DNA of 64,000 nucleotides from JALZKA01 sp963725035 (lineage in GTDB: Bacteria > Actinomycetota > Thermoleophilia > Solirubrobacterales > 70-9): the NCBI GenBank assembly GCA_963725035.1, contig CAVRWX010000011.1, positions 397,236 to 461,235 of the forward strand, written 5' to 3'. The translations under genes and the position numbers were made by a program. The notes beneath the pieces were generated by a model that ran no database searches, had not been told where the DNA came from, and worked only from the letters and a program-made list of their open reading frames with translations. Below, in pieces: positions 34,550 through 42,662 of this stretch; the first letter of the stretch is position 1; the number at the start of each line of letters is the position of its first letter.

Positions 34550-37120
34550 GTGGACGAACCAGCCCGTAAATCGCTCGAAAGCACGACTCGCTACGACCCT
34601 TCGGAGGTCGAGCGGCGGATCTTCGAGCGGTGGGACGAGGGCGGGTATTTCCATCCTGAGCCCGAGGGTGATTCGAGCCGGAACTACTCGATCGCCGTGC
34701 CGCCGCCGAACGTCACCGGCGTCCTCCATATGGGGCATGCGCTCAACGGCTCGATCCAGGACGCGCTGATCCGGCTCAATCGCATGCGCGGCAAGCCGAC
34801 GCGGTGGATCATGGGCACCGACCACGCCGGCATCGCCACCCAGGCACAGGTCGAAAAGGAGCTCGTCTCCGAGGGCACATCAAGGCACGAGCTTGGGCGC
34901 GAGGCGTTCGTCGAGCGGGTCTGGGCCTGGCGCGAGCGCCACGGCTCGCAGATCATCGAGCAGTTCAAGCGCCTCGGTGCCTCAGCGGACTACTCGGACG
35001 AGCGCTTCACGATGGACGACGCATACGCGCGCGCCGTGACCCGCGTCTTCGTCGAACTCCATTCGCGCGGCCACATCTACCGCGACAACTACATGGTGAA
35101 CTGGGATCCGGGCCTCGGCTCGGCCATCTCGGACCTCGAGGTCGAGCAGAAGACGCTCACCGACACCCTGTACTCGATCGATTACCCGCTCGCCGACGGC
35201 TCGGGCTCGATCACGGTCGCGACCGTCCGGCCCGAGACGATGCTCGCCGACACCGCGATCGCGGTGTCGCCCGGCGACGAGCGCTACTCCTCGCTCGTCG
35301 GTTCCGAGGTCATCCTGCCCCTGGTCGGCCGCCGCCTGCCGGTGATCGAGGACGAGCACGTCGATCCCGAGTTCGGCACCGGGGCGCTCAAGATCACGCC
35401 CGGGCACGACCCCAACGACTTCGGGATCGGGCGAAAGCACGGGCTCGAGGAGATCTCGGTCATCGGGGAGGACGGCCGAATGACCGATGCGGCGGGCGAA
35501 CCGTACGCGGGCATGGAAGCCTCAGACGCCTGCGAGGCGGTGGTGGCGGCGCTTCGTGAGCAAGGCCTGATCTCGGCGGAGGAGCCGTACACGCACGACG
35601 TCCCGCATTCGGCGCGCTCGGGCCGTCGCGTCGAGCCTCTGATCTCGCTCCAGTGGTTCTGCGACATGACCGAGCTCGCGAAGCCCGCGATCGAGGTCGT
35701 GAAGGACGGCCGCATCCGCTTTCACCCCGAGAAGCCGTCGGCGAAGGTCTACCTCGACTGGCTCGAGAACATCCGGCCGTGGTGCATCTCGCGCCAGCTC
35801 TGGTGGGGCCACCAGCTTCCCGTCTGGTACTGCGACGCGTGCGAGGAGATCTACGTCTCCGAGGTAGCGCCCGAGCGCTGCGGCGCCTGCGACGGCGAGC
35901 TTCGCCGCGACGAGGATGTTCTCGACACGTGGTTCTCGTCCGGCTTGTGGCCGTTTGCGACGCTCGGCTGGCCCGAGGAGACTCCCGAGCTTCGCGCGTG
36001 GTATCCGACCGACGTCCTCTCGACGGCGCGGGACATCATCTTTCTCTGGGTCGCGCGGATGGTGATGATGGGGATCGAGTTCACGGGCGAGATTCCCTTC
36101 ACCGACGTGAATATCCACTCCGTCATCCAAGCGCCCGACGGGCGGCGGATGTCGAAGAGCCTCGGCACCGGGATGGACCCGCTCGAAGCGATCGACGAGC
36201 ATGGCGCCGACGCGCTCCGCTTCGGGCTCCTCCTGATGTCCTCCTCGCAGGACGTGCGCTACTCCGACGCCAAGATCGCGCAGGGCCGGGATCTCACGAA
36301 CAAGCTCTGGAACGCGTCGCGCCTGGTCCTGCTGAACGCCGGCGACGCCAAGCCCGAGCACTCGGTCAAGGAGGTCGAGGACCGGTGGATCGCCTCGCGG
36401 CTCGAGCGCACCGTCGCCGAGGTAGACCGGCGTGTCGAGGCGTACGACTTCTCCGGCGCCGTCGCCGAGCTCTACCGCTTCTTCTGGTCCGAGTTCTGCG
36501 ACTGGTACCTCGAGATCGTCAAGCCCCGCCTCTACGACTCAGAGCCAGAGGTCGCGGGCCACCTCGTCTGGGTCCTCCAGCGCTTCCTCGCATTGGCGCA
36601 TCCGTTCATCCCCTTCGTAACCGAAGAGATCTGGGGCTACGTCCCGGCCGGCGCGGACGGCCCGCTCATCGTTGCGGCGTATCCCGAGGTCGACGATTCA
36701 CGTATCGATGCCGAGGCCGAGGGCGAGATCGAGGCCGCGATCGAGCTGACTCGACAGGTCAGGCGCTGGCGCGACCTGGCGGGCGTGCCCGTTGCAAGCG
36801 TCCTTCCTGCCCGCGTGGCCGCTCAGGCGTCCCAGCCGCACGAGCTGGTCGGGCGGCTCGCCCGCCTCGAGCTCGACGGGACAGGCGGCGACGCGCTCGC
36901 AAGCGTCGGCACCCTGGAGCTGCTCGGCTCCGACGAGATCGACCCGGCTCAGGTCGCCGAGCGGATCGAGGCACGCGCGGCTGAGCTTCGCGCCGAAGTC
37001 GAGCGCGGCGAGCGGAAGCTCTCGAACGAGGGTTTCGTCGCCAAGGCGCCCCCCGAGGTCGTCGAGGAGGAGCGCTCGAAGCTCGAGGGTTATCGCGCCG
37101 AGCTCTCAGAACTAGAGTGA
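34550..37120 (+). CDS. valS: Valyl-tRNA synthetase
   Basis: The protein of 856 residues (GTG start) is a class I synthetase. The HIGH-type motif is in PPNVTGVLHMGHALNGS (near residue 45) and KMSKS in DGRRMSKSLGTGMDPLEAID. The editing domain lies between (TVRPETMLADTAIAV). The anticodon-binding domain follows (FYRFFWSEFCDWYLEIVKPR appears as YRFFWSEFCDWYLEIVKPRL), and a C-terminal coiled coil (EKxxLxxE-like) ends the protein. It charges tRNA-Val. The stop overlaps the folC start (GTGA). Confidence 0.97.
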   Translation: MDEPARKSLESTTRYDPSEVERRIFERWDEGGYFHPEPEGDSSRNYSIAVPPPNVTGVLHMGHALNGSIQDALIRLNRMRGKPTRWIMGTDHAGIATQAQVEKELVSEGTSRHELGREAFVERVWAWRERHGSQIIEQFKRLGASADYSDERFTMDDAYARAVTRVFVELHSRGHIYRDNYMVNWDPGLGSAISDLEVEQKTLTDTLYSIDYPLADGSGSITVATVRPETMLADTAIAVSPGDERYSSLVGSEVILPLVGRRLPVIEDEHVDPEFGTGALKITPGHDPNDFGIGRKHGLEEISVIGEDGRMTDAAGEPYAGMEASDACEAVVAALREQGLISAEEPYTHDVPHSARSGRRVEPLISLQWFCDMTELAKPAIEVVKDGRIRFHPEKPSAKVYLDWLENIRPWCISRQLWWGHQLPVWYCDACEEIYVSEVAPERCGACDGELRRDEDVLDTWFSSGLWPFATLGWPEETPELRAWYPTDVLSTARDIIFLWVARMVMMGIEFTGEIPFTDVNIHSVIQAPDGRRMSKSLGTGMDPLEAIDEHGADALRFGLLLMSSSQDVRYSDAKIAQGRDLTNKLWNASRLVLLNAGDAKPEHSVKEVEDRWIASRLERTVAEVDRRVEAYDFSGAVAELYRFFWSEFCDWYLEIVKPRLYDSEPEVAGHLVWVLQRFLALAHPFIPFVTEEIWGYVPAGADGPLIVAAYPEVDDSRIDAEAEGEIEAAIELTRQVRRWRDLAGVPVASVLPARVAAQASQPHELVGRLARLELDGTGGDALASVGTLELLGSDEIDPAQVAERIEARAAELRAEVERGERKLSNEGFVAKAPPEVVEEERSKLEGYRAELSELE

Positions 37121-38417
37121 GCCCCCGCACGCCCGGACGCGAAGCGGAGGACGTGGCGGGATTCGTCGCCGAGGACTGGCTCGCCTCTCTCGACCCGATC
37201 GGGTGGCGCTTCGGGCTCGAGCGGATCAATGCGCTGTTGGCGGCGCTTGGTGACCCGCAGCTCCAGTTCGAGTCGATCCACGTCGTCGGGACGAACGGCA
37301 AGTCGTCGGTGACGCAGATGACTTCGGCGCTGCTTGAGGCTTCGGGGCGGGCAACCGGCGCCTATCTCTCCCCGCACTCCGAGCGGTGGGCCGAGCGGGT
37401 GAGGATCGGTGGCGCTGAGATCGACGCCGACGCCTTTGAGCGCGCGGTTGGCGCCGTCGCAGACGTGGTGCCGGAGGTCGAGGTTGGCTTTCAAGAGGAC
37501 GAGCGTGTTACCCAATTCGAGGCGGCAACGGCAGCCGCATTTGTCGCGCTAAGCAACGCTGGCGTCGAGGTGGGCGTGATCGAAGCCGGCCTCGGCGGTC
37601 GCCTCGACGCGACGAACGTGCTCGACTCAAGGGTCACGGTCCTCACCTCGATCGGCCTCGACCACACGCAATGGCTCGGCGAGACCGAGCACGAGATCGC
37701 GGGTGAGAAGCTCGCCGTACTGAGCCCCGGAACCGCACTGGTACTAGGTGACGTTTCCCCCGAAGTCGCCGAGCGACCGCCCGAGCCCACGCGGCGAAGC
37801 TCGACTGCGAGGTCATCGAAGCCTCCCCCGAAGGCGAAACGTCCAACGTTGATCCCTATAGGGGGGCAATTGGGACGTTTCGCTCCCACGCGCCGTACTT
37901 GCGGCGCAATTTGTCGGTGGCGGTTGCGGCGGCGGAGACGTTCTTGGGCGGTCCCTTGGGTGATGACGTGGTGTCGCGCGCTCTCGAAGACCTCGACCTG
38001 CCGGGCCGCTTCGAGCTTGTCGAGGGCGACCCTCCGGTGATCCGCGACGCCGCGCACAACCCCGACGGCGCCGCCGCACTTGCCGAGGCGCTGAAAGCCG
38101 AGGCGGGGGAGAGGCCTGTCGTCGCCTGCCTCGCGGTCCTGGGCGACAAGGACGCCGCGGGCATCGTCGGGGCCCTCGCGCCGGCGCTCGCGGCTGTCGT
38201 TGTCACCGAGATCCCTTCGCAGCGCCTCGAGGGCGCCGGCCGGCCTGGAACCACCTCGGTATCGATGATCGAGCTCGGGCGCATCTGTGAAGCCGCGGGG
38301 CTTCCGACTGAGGCGATTCTCGACCCCTCGGAAGCACTTGCGTGGACGCTTGCTCATGCGAAAGAGGCCGATGGAGTGGCACTCGTCGCCGGATCGCACT
38401 ACCTTCTGTCGTACTGA
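37117..38417 (+). CDS. folC: Folylpolyglutamate/dihydrofolate synthase, frame break and inserted palindrome
   Basis: From GTG 37117: the ATP loop VVGTNGKSSVTQM (near residue 48), the folate loop AYLSPHSERWAERVRIGG and IEAGLGGRLDATNVLDS are classical for FolC. The frame changes near 37788; joining needs one added base or two removed. It then reads AHAAKLDCEVIEASPEGE and, through the 48-bp palindrome, TSNVDPYRGAIGTFRS. The Mur-ligase C-terminal domain follows (VIRDAAHNPDGAAALAEALK) to 38417. The enzyme adds glutamate to folates. The palindrome adds ~16 residues in frame between the two domains. Confidence 0.88.
37835..37882. repeat. 48-bp palindromic element inside folC, copy 1
   Basis: CGAAACGTCC at the left and GGACGTTTCG at the right are perfect inverted repeats. 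The centre contains the palindrome CCCTATAGGG. Copy 2 (50668-50715) is inverted, has the same length and matches at roughly 41 of 48 positions by eye. Here it lies inside a coding sequence and is read in frame without stops. Confidence 0.85.
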
Positions 38418-38536
38418 TGGACCCAGAAGCGCGCTCGGAGCTACTTCAGATGATGGGCCTCGTGGCCGCGGTGGTTGCCGTGGTCATATTGGTCTTCTTC
38501 GGACTCGGCTACCTGTTCGGGCGCATCTTCCTCTAG
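38417..38536 (+). CDS. 39-residue single-span membrane protein
   Basis: ATG 38417 overlaps the folC stop (TGATG). The product is an 11-residue acidic/polar head (MDPEARSELLQ) followed by one long membrane helix (GLVAAVVAVVILVFFGLGYL) and FGRIFL. Overlap with folC and the clean hydrophobic profile support it as a real gene. Small proteins of this kind can bind larger membrane complexes, but nothing here shows a partner. Confidence 0.6.
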   Translation: MDPEARSELLQMMGLVAAVVAVVILVFFGLGYLFGRIFL

Positions 38537-38605
38537 GGACCGCTCGCACGACCGCGCCCGTAAAGGCTTTTGCCTGCTTTCAGAGAAGTAGACTCCCCGA
38601 TTCTC

Positions 38606-39295
38606 ATGGCCCTCCCTTTCGCGATCTTCGGCATCGAAAACGACGGTGTGAACCTGGCGATCAACCTCCTGATCCTGTTCCTGGTGGTCGTCTATCTGGC
38701 CCTGATCGCTTACACGTACCTCGACGCGCGGCGGCGCCTGGAAGACCCAGTGCTGGTCGGCTGCGCCACGGTCGCATCGCTCTTCCCGTACGTCGGCGTG
38801 ATCGTCTATTCGATCCTGCGCCCGCCGGAGTTCCTCGAGGATCGCCGCGAGCGTGAGCTCGAGATCCGCGCTTCCGAGCTTCGGGTGCGGCAGCTCGAGG
38901 AGAACTCGTGCCCCAACTGCGAGCACCCGGTCGAGCGCACCTACCTGCGCTGCCCCAACTGTCGCGCGCGCATCAAGGACCCGTGCGAGTCGTGCGGAAA
39001 GCCCGTCGACCCGCGTTGGAGCCTGTGTCCGTACTGCGAGACGCCCACCCGGCGTGCGGAGCCCGAGCCGTCATCGTCGTCTCGCCGCACGGGCCGCCGA
39101 GCCTCGCGACCGACCCGGGCGACCCGGCCTGTCTCGCGCTCGTCGTCGGAAGCAACCGCCGAAGCTGAGGCTCCTGCGCGGCCCGCTCCGCGAACCACCA
39201 GAAGCTCCAAGGCAGCCAAACCTGCGGCCAATCCGGCTTCACGCAGCGCCAGCCAGCCGCCGCCGCGCCGCGCAAAGCCAAGCAGCGACAGCTAG
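38606..39295 (+). CDS. Membrane protein with double zinc ribbon
   Basis: The ATG at 38606 follows a probable -10, TAGACT (38588-38593), without a ribosome site. The 229-residue protein has two membrane helices (INLLILFLVVVYLALIAYTY and LVGCATVASLFPYVGVIVYS), a helical linker, and two zinc ribbons (CPNCEHPVERTYLRCPNC; CESCGKPVDPRWSLCPYC). A long Ser/Arg/Pro/Ala-rich disordered tail ends it. Such proteins are common in Actinomycetota and uncharacterised. It ends one base before ndk. Confidence 0.8.
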   Translation: MALPFAIFGIENDGVNLAINLLILFLVVVYLALIAYTYLDARRRLEDPVLVGCATVASLFPYVGVIVYSILRPPEFLEDRRERELEIRASELRVRQLEENSCPNCEHPVERTYLRCPNCRARIKDPCESCGKPVDPRWSLCPYCETPTRRAEPEPSSSSRRTGRRASRPTRATRPVSRSSSEATAEAEAPARPAPRTTRSSKAAKPAANPASRSASQPPPRRAKPSSDS

Positions 39296-39700
39296 ATGTC
39301 CCGAACCCTGATCCTCGTCAAGCCCGACGCGTTCGAGCGCGCCCTCACCGGCGAGGTGCTCGCCCGTTTCGAGCGCAAGGGCCTTCGGATCAAGGCGCTG
39401 AAGCTCGTCCAGGCCGACGAAGCGACCGCGAACGAGCACTACGCCGAGCACACCGAGAAGCCGTTCTTCGGCGAATTGGTGGAGTTCATCACCGGCGGCC
39501 CTCTGGTCGCCGCGGTGCTCGAGGGCCACGAGGCGGTTCCCGCCGCCCGGAAGCTCATCGGCGCCACTAACCCGGTCGAGGCAGCTCCGGGGTCGATCCG
39601 CGGCGACTTCGCCCTCGAGGTGACCTTCAACATGGTCCACGGCTCCGACTCCGACGAGTCCGCCGAGCGCGAAATCGGGATCTGGTTCCCCGAGCTCTAG
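39296..39700 (+). CDS. ndk: Nucleoside diphosphate kinase
   Basis: The 134-residue protein transfers the gamma phosphate between nucleoside tri- and diphosphates. TLILVKPDAFERALTGEVLA is the N-terminal signature, HYAEHTEKPFF the Kpn-loop region, and FNMVHGSDSDESAEREIGIW contains the phospho-His (near residue 115). Length is usual. Its start directly follows the stop of the zinc-ribbon gene. Confidence 0.97.
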   Translation: MSRTLILVKPDAFERALTGEVLARFERKGLRIKALKLVQADEATANEHYAEHTEKPFFGELVEFITGGPLVAAVLEGHEAVPAARKLIGATNPVEAAPGSIRGDFALEVTFNMVHGSDSDESAEREIGIWFPEL

Positions 39701-39719
39701 TGACGCCTGGTGGCGACGC

Positions 39720-40283
39720 CTAGAGGCTCGCGCACTGGTCTTCCTTGTTGCCGTCCACCGTGTTGTTGCCGCCAGTCGGTGAAGGAACGTTTTCCTTGCA
39801 CTGGAGGTTGCCGTCGACCGTGTTGCCGCTGATCTTGACGCCGCCGGTGTTCTGGAACGCCTGAACGTTCCCTCCCACGACATTCCGCAGCACTTTGAGC
39901 GTCCGGTTGTTCTCGTCGTAGAGGACGTCCGCATTCACCCTGCTGTCGGCCACCTTCGCGCCGCCGCCCTGCACGACCTGGACGCTTCCGCCGATCCGGG
40001 AGTTCTCGACGACCTTGACTCTGCGAGCATCTTCAGCTTGGACATTGCCGATCACTCGCACCCCGGCGGCGCGCAGAATCGCACCCCGCTCGACCTTGAC
40101 GGTTCCCTTTGCCGTGGTGCCGTTCAGGTTGCATGTAGCGCCCTGGGGCACTCGAATGTTGTCTTCGGTCTTGGCACCGATCGTGCCTTCACACTTGGTC
40201 TCCTCGGCCGCGGCGGTGCTGGTCATGGCACCTAGCGACACGATTGCCAGGGGAATCAGCCAGATACTCGTAATGCGCTTCAT
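39720..40283 (-). CDS. Secreted Asn/Gly/Val-rich beta-solenoid protein
   Basis: The protein of 187 residues has a signal peptide (RITSIWLIPLAIVSLGAMTS) and a mature part made of short repeating strands: AKGTVKVERGAILRAAGVRV, IGNVQAEDARRVKVVENSRI, GGSVQVVQGGGAKVADSRV. Each coil of roughly 20-23 residues has G-x-V-x-V, as in bactofilin-like or pectate-lyase-like solenoids. Three or four cysteines occur at the two ends. It likely sits outside the membrane; function unknown. It is convergent with ndk. Confidence 0.75.
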   Translation of the reverse strand: MKRITSIWLIPLAIVSLGAMTSTAAAEETKCEGTIGAKTEDNIRVPQGATCNLNGTTAKGTVKVERGAILRAAGVRVIGNVQAEDARRVKVVENSRIGGSVQVVQGGGAKVADSRVNADVLYDENNRTLKVLRNVVGGNVQAFQNTGGVKISGNTVDGNLQCKENVPSPTGGNNTVDGNKEDQCASL

Positions 40284-40378
40284 TTTTCGGTCTCCTCAGT
40301 TAGGGGGTCAAGGCCATCTGAGCAAGCCAACCTGGTACAGACCTGAAGGCGTGATGAGAGTCTGCTTATCTGAGGCGA

Positions 40379-40984
40379 GTGACCCTTCGGCCTCGCCTCA
40401 TCCTCGCCTCACGGTCGCCTCGCCGGCGGGAGATCCTCGGTTGGCTCGGGATCGAGTTCGAGGTGACCGAGCCCGATGTCGAGGAGCTGTCCGAGGGTGA
40501 CGATCCCGAGGCGCTCGTCCTCGAGAACGCTCGCCTGAAGGCGTTCGCGGGGTTCGAGGCCGCGGGCGAACCGGAGGACGCTGTCGTCCTCGGTGTCGAC
40601 ACCGACGTCTTCGTCGACGGGCGGATGCTCGGACAGCCTGTAGACCGGGCCGAGGCCGAGGAACGCCTTCGCGCGCTCTCGGGCCGCGAGCATGAGGTCT
40701 TGAGCGGCGTTTGTCTCATCGGTCCGCGCGCGGCGGGCATCCCCGGCGCTCCGCTTCGCGAGCGCTCCGGCGTATCGCGCTCCGCGGTCACATTCCGCGA
40801 GCTCGACGAAGCGACCATCTCGGCCTATCTGCAGTCCGAGGAGTGGCGGGGGAGGGCTGGGGGCTATGCGATCCAGGGGCTGGGGTCGATCCTGATCGAA
40901 AAAGTGGAAGGTGACTTCTCGAACGTGGTCGGACTCCCCGTCCGAGTGCTCCTGGAGCTCGATCCCGCGCTGGCATCGCGCTAG
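40379..40984 (+). CDS. maf: Nucleoside triphosphate pyrophosphatase, Maf family
   Basis: The 201-residue protein (GTG start) begins LRPRLILASRSPRRREILGW, the Maf signature with catalytic SxxR. VVLGVDTDVFVDGRMLGQPV supplies the conserved Asp pair, and GYAIQGLGSILIEKVEGDFS is the C-terminal signature. It hydrolyses non-canonical nucleoside triphosphates and is linked to septum control. It lies directly before mreC, where mreB is often found. Confidence 0.95.
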   Translation: MTLRPRLILASRSPRRREILGWLGIEFEVTEPDVEELSEGDDPEALVLENARLKAFAGFEAAGEPEDAVVLGVDTDVFVDGRMLGQPVDRAEAEERLRALSGREHEVLSGVCLIGPRAAGIPGAPLRERSGVSRSAVTFRELDEATISAYLQSEEWRGRAGGYAIQGLGSILIEKVEGDFSNVVGLPVRVLLELDPALASR

Positions 40985-40993
40985 CGCGAAAAC

Positions 40994-41018
40994 CCTAAGG
41001 CAAAGGTTTACCCTTAGG
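40994..41018 (+). terminator. Inverted repeat after maf
   Basis: CCTAAGG (40994-41000) pairs with CCTTAGG (41012-41018) across an 11-base loop, ten bases past the maf stop. The stem is only moderately stable and has no strong U-tract. It may end the maf transcript or act as an operator for mreC. Confidence 0.4.
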
Positions 41019-41156
41019 CATTCCGCGTAGCCTCAAGTTGGGCTTGCGGCTTCCGGGAGCATCGCTACACTCGGCCTTCGGACGGCCCTCGTTTCCGGAC
41101 CCTGCGCCTCCTTTCGCATGCCCCCTTCGCCACATCCCAGGGCGGGCTGAAGACCC

Positions 41157-42038
41157 GTGTATCGCAAGCAAGTACGCCGCCGACGCGCCGTGCTCGTCGG
41201 CCTGATCGTGGGTTCCCTGATCCTGCTCTCGGCGCACTTCACCGAGGCCGAATCCGGGCCGCTCCACGTGATCCAGCGCGCAACCGCGACCGTGCTGTCG
41301 CCGCTCGAGTCGGTGGCGAACTTGGCGCTCAAACCCGCCCGCGATCTGATCGACTGGTTCGATGAGACGTGGGAGGCTCGCGGCGAGAACGAGGACTTGA
41401 AAGAGGAACTCGCCGAGGTGCGGACCAGGCTCGCCGATGCTGAGACCGCGAACGCGGAGAACGAGGAGCTCCGTGGCCTTCTGGACCTCGACAAGGACGA
41501 GCTCGCCGGCTCCGGCTTCAAGCCCGTTACCGCCAGGATCGTGACGCGCACGCCGAGCCTCGTCAACGCGACGGTTGGCGTGAACGCGGGATCCGCGGAC
41601 GGAGTCGAAGTGGACGACGCCGTCGTTGCGGCAGACGGACTCGTGGGGAGGGTTACCCAGGTGACGTCCACGAGCGCCCAGGTCCAGTTCATCACCGACC
41701 CCCGCAACGGCGTCTCGGTCGCCGTCACCGAGCCCGACGGCCCCACGGGCATCGTCTCCGCCACCGCCGGCGACCCCGAGGAGTTGACGCTCGAGATCTT
41801 CTCCAACGACGACGAGCTCTCGGACGGCCAGTACGTGGTGACGGCCGGATGGGCAGACCCTGCAACCGGGCTCTCGTCCGCCTACCCACCGAACATTGCG
41901 GTCGGTGCCATCACAGAGACTTCCTCTGGCGAGTTCGATTTCCAAGAGGTGACAGTGGACCCATTCGTCGACTTCCAGGACCTGACGCACGTCCAGATCC
42001 TCACGGGCGGGCCTGAAAGGCCGGGGATCGACGAATGA
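41157..42038 (+). CDS. mreC: Rod shape-determining protein MreC
   Basis: The protein of 293 residues (GTG start) has a short cytoplasmic basic head, one membrane helix (AVLVGLIVGSLILLSAHFTE), a coiled coil (ENEDLKEELAEVRTRLADAE), then two beta-barrel domains (ARIVTRTPSLVNATVGVNAG; DGLVGRVTQVTSTSAQVQFI). It scaffolds the elongasome outside the membrane with MreD, PBP2 and RodA, encoded next. Its stop overlaps mreD (ATGA). Confidence 0.95.
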   Translation: MYRKQVRRRRAVLVGLIVGSLILLSAHFTEAESGPLHVIQRATATVLSPLESVANLALKPARDLIDWFDETWEARGENEDLKEELAEVRTRLADAETANAENEELRGLLDLDKDELAGSGFKPVTARIVTRTPSLVNATVGVNAGSADGVEVDDAVVAADGLVGRVTQVTSTSAQVQFITDPRNGVSVAVTEPDGPTGIVSATAGDPEELTLEIFSNDDELSDGQYVVTAGWADPATGLSSAYPPNIAVGAITETSSGEFDFQEVTVDPFVDFQDLTHVQILTGGPERPGIDE

Positions 42039-42622
42039 TTCTCACGCGCTGGATCAACCTGCGGCTCGGCGCGATCGTCCTCGCGGCGGTGCTCCTCCAG
42101 GTCGTTTTCTTCTCCTATCTCTCGATCTTCGGGGTGGCGCCGGACTTCGTCGTGGTCGTGATTGCCGTGATCGGGCTCCTTGGCGGCGCAGTGATCGGCG
42201 CCGTCACCGGATTCGCGGCGGGCCTTCTCCTTGACGTTGCCCTGCTGGAGACGCTCGGCGTCTCCTCGCTGGTGCTGCTCTCGGTGGGGTACCTGGCCGG
42301 CCGCTATCGCGAGAGCTTCGAGATCGACAGCGCGTTTGCCCCTGCCGCTGTGACTGGAGCGCTTGCGCTCCTCGCGAGCGCCGGCTTCACGGCGCTGCAG
42401 CTGACCCTCGAGGTCGACAGCGCTGTCAGCGGGTCGGTCGTCGGCGATTCGATCGTGAAGGGCTTTCTCGCCTTCCTCCTGGCATATCCCATGTACCCGC
42501 TGATCCGCCGGGCGCTTCGGCCCGCGCTGGTCTTGGAAGAAGCGCCGGCGCGCCAGTCGACGCGAACGGCACCCGCTTCACGGATGCGGCGTTCGGTGGC
42601 GGGAGGTGGGGTGTCCAGATGA
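42035..42622 (+). CDS. mreD: Rod shape-determining protein MreD
   Basis: The 195-residue protein has five or six membrane helices (LGAIVLAAVLLQVVFFSYLS; FVVVVIAVIGLLGGAVIGAV; FAAGLLLDVALLETLGVSSL with the conserved G-x-x-x-D). It ends in a basic cytoplasmic tail. It is less conserved than MreC, but length, topology and position between mreC and mrdA make the assignment secure. Confidence 0.93.
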   Translation: MILTRWINLRLGAIVLAAVLLQVVFFSYLSIFGVAPDFVVVVIAVIGLLGGAVIGAVTGFAAGLLLDVALLETLGVSSLVLLSVGYLAGRYRESFEIDSAFAPAAVTGALALLASAGFTALQLTLEVDSAVSGSVVGDSIVKGFLAFLLAYPMYPLIRRALRPALVLEEAPARQSTRTAPASRMRRSVAGGGVSR

Positions 42623-42662
42623 GCACCTCTAGGTGCGAAACAAACAGGTGCTGGTGGGTGTC

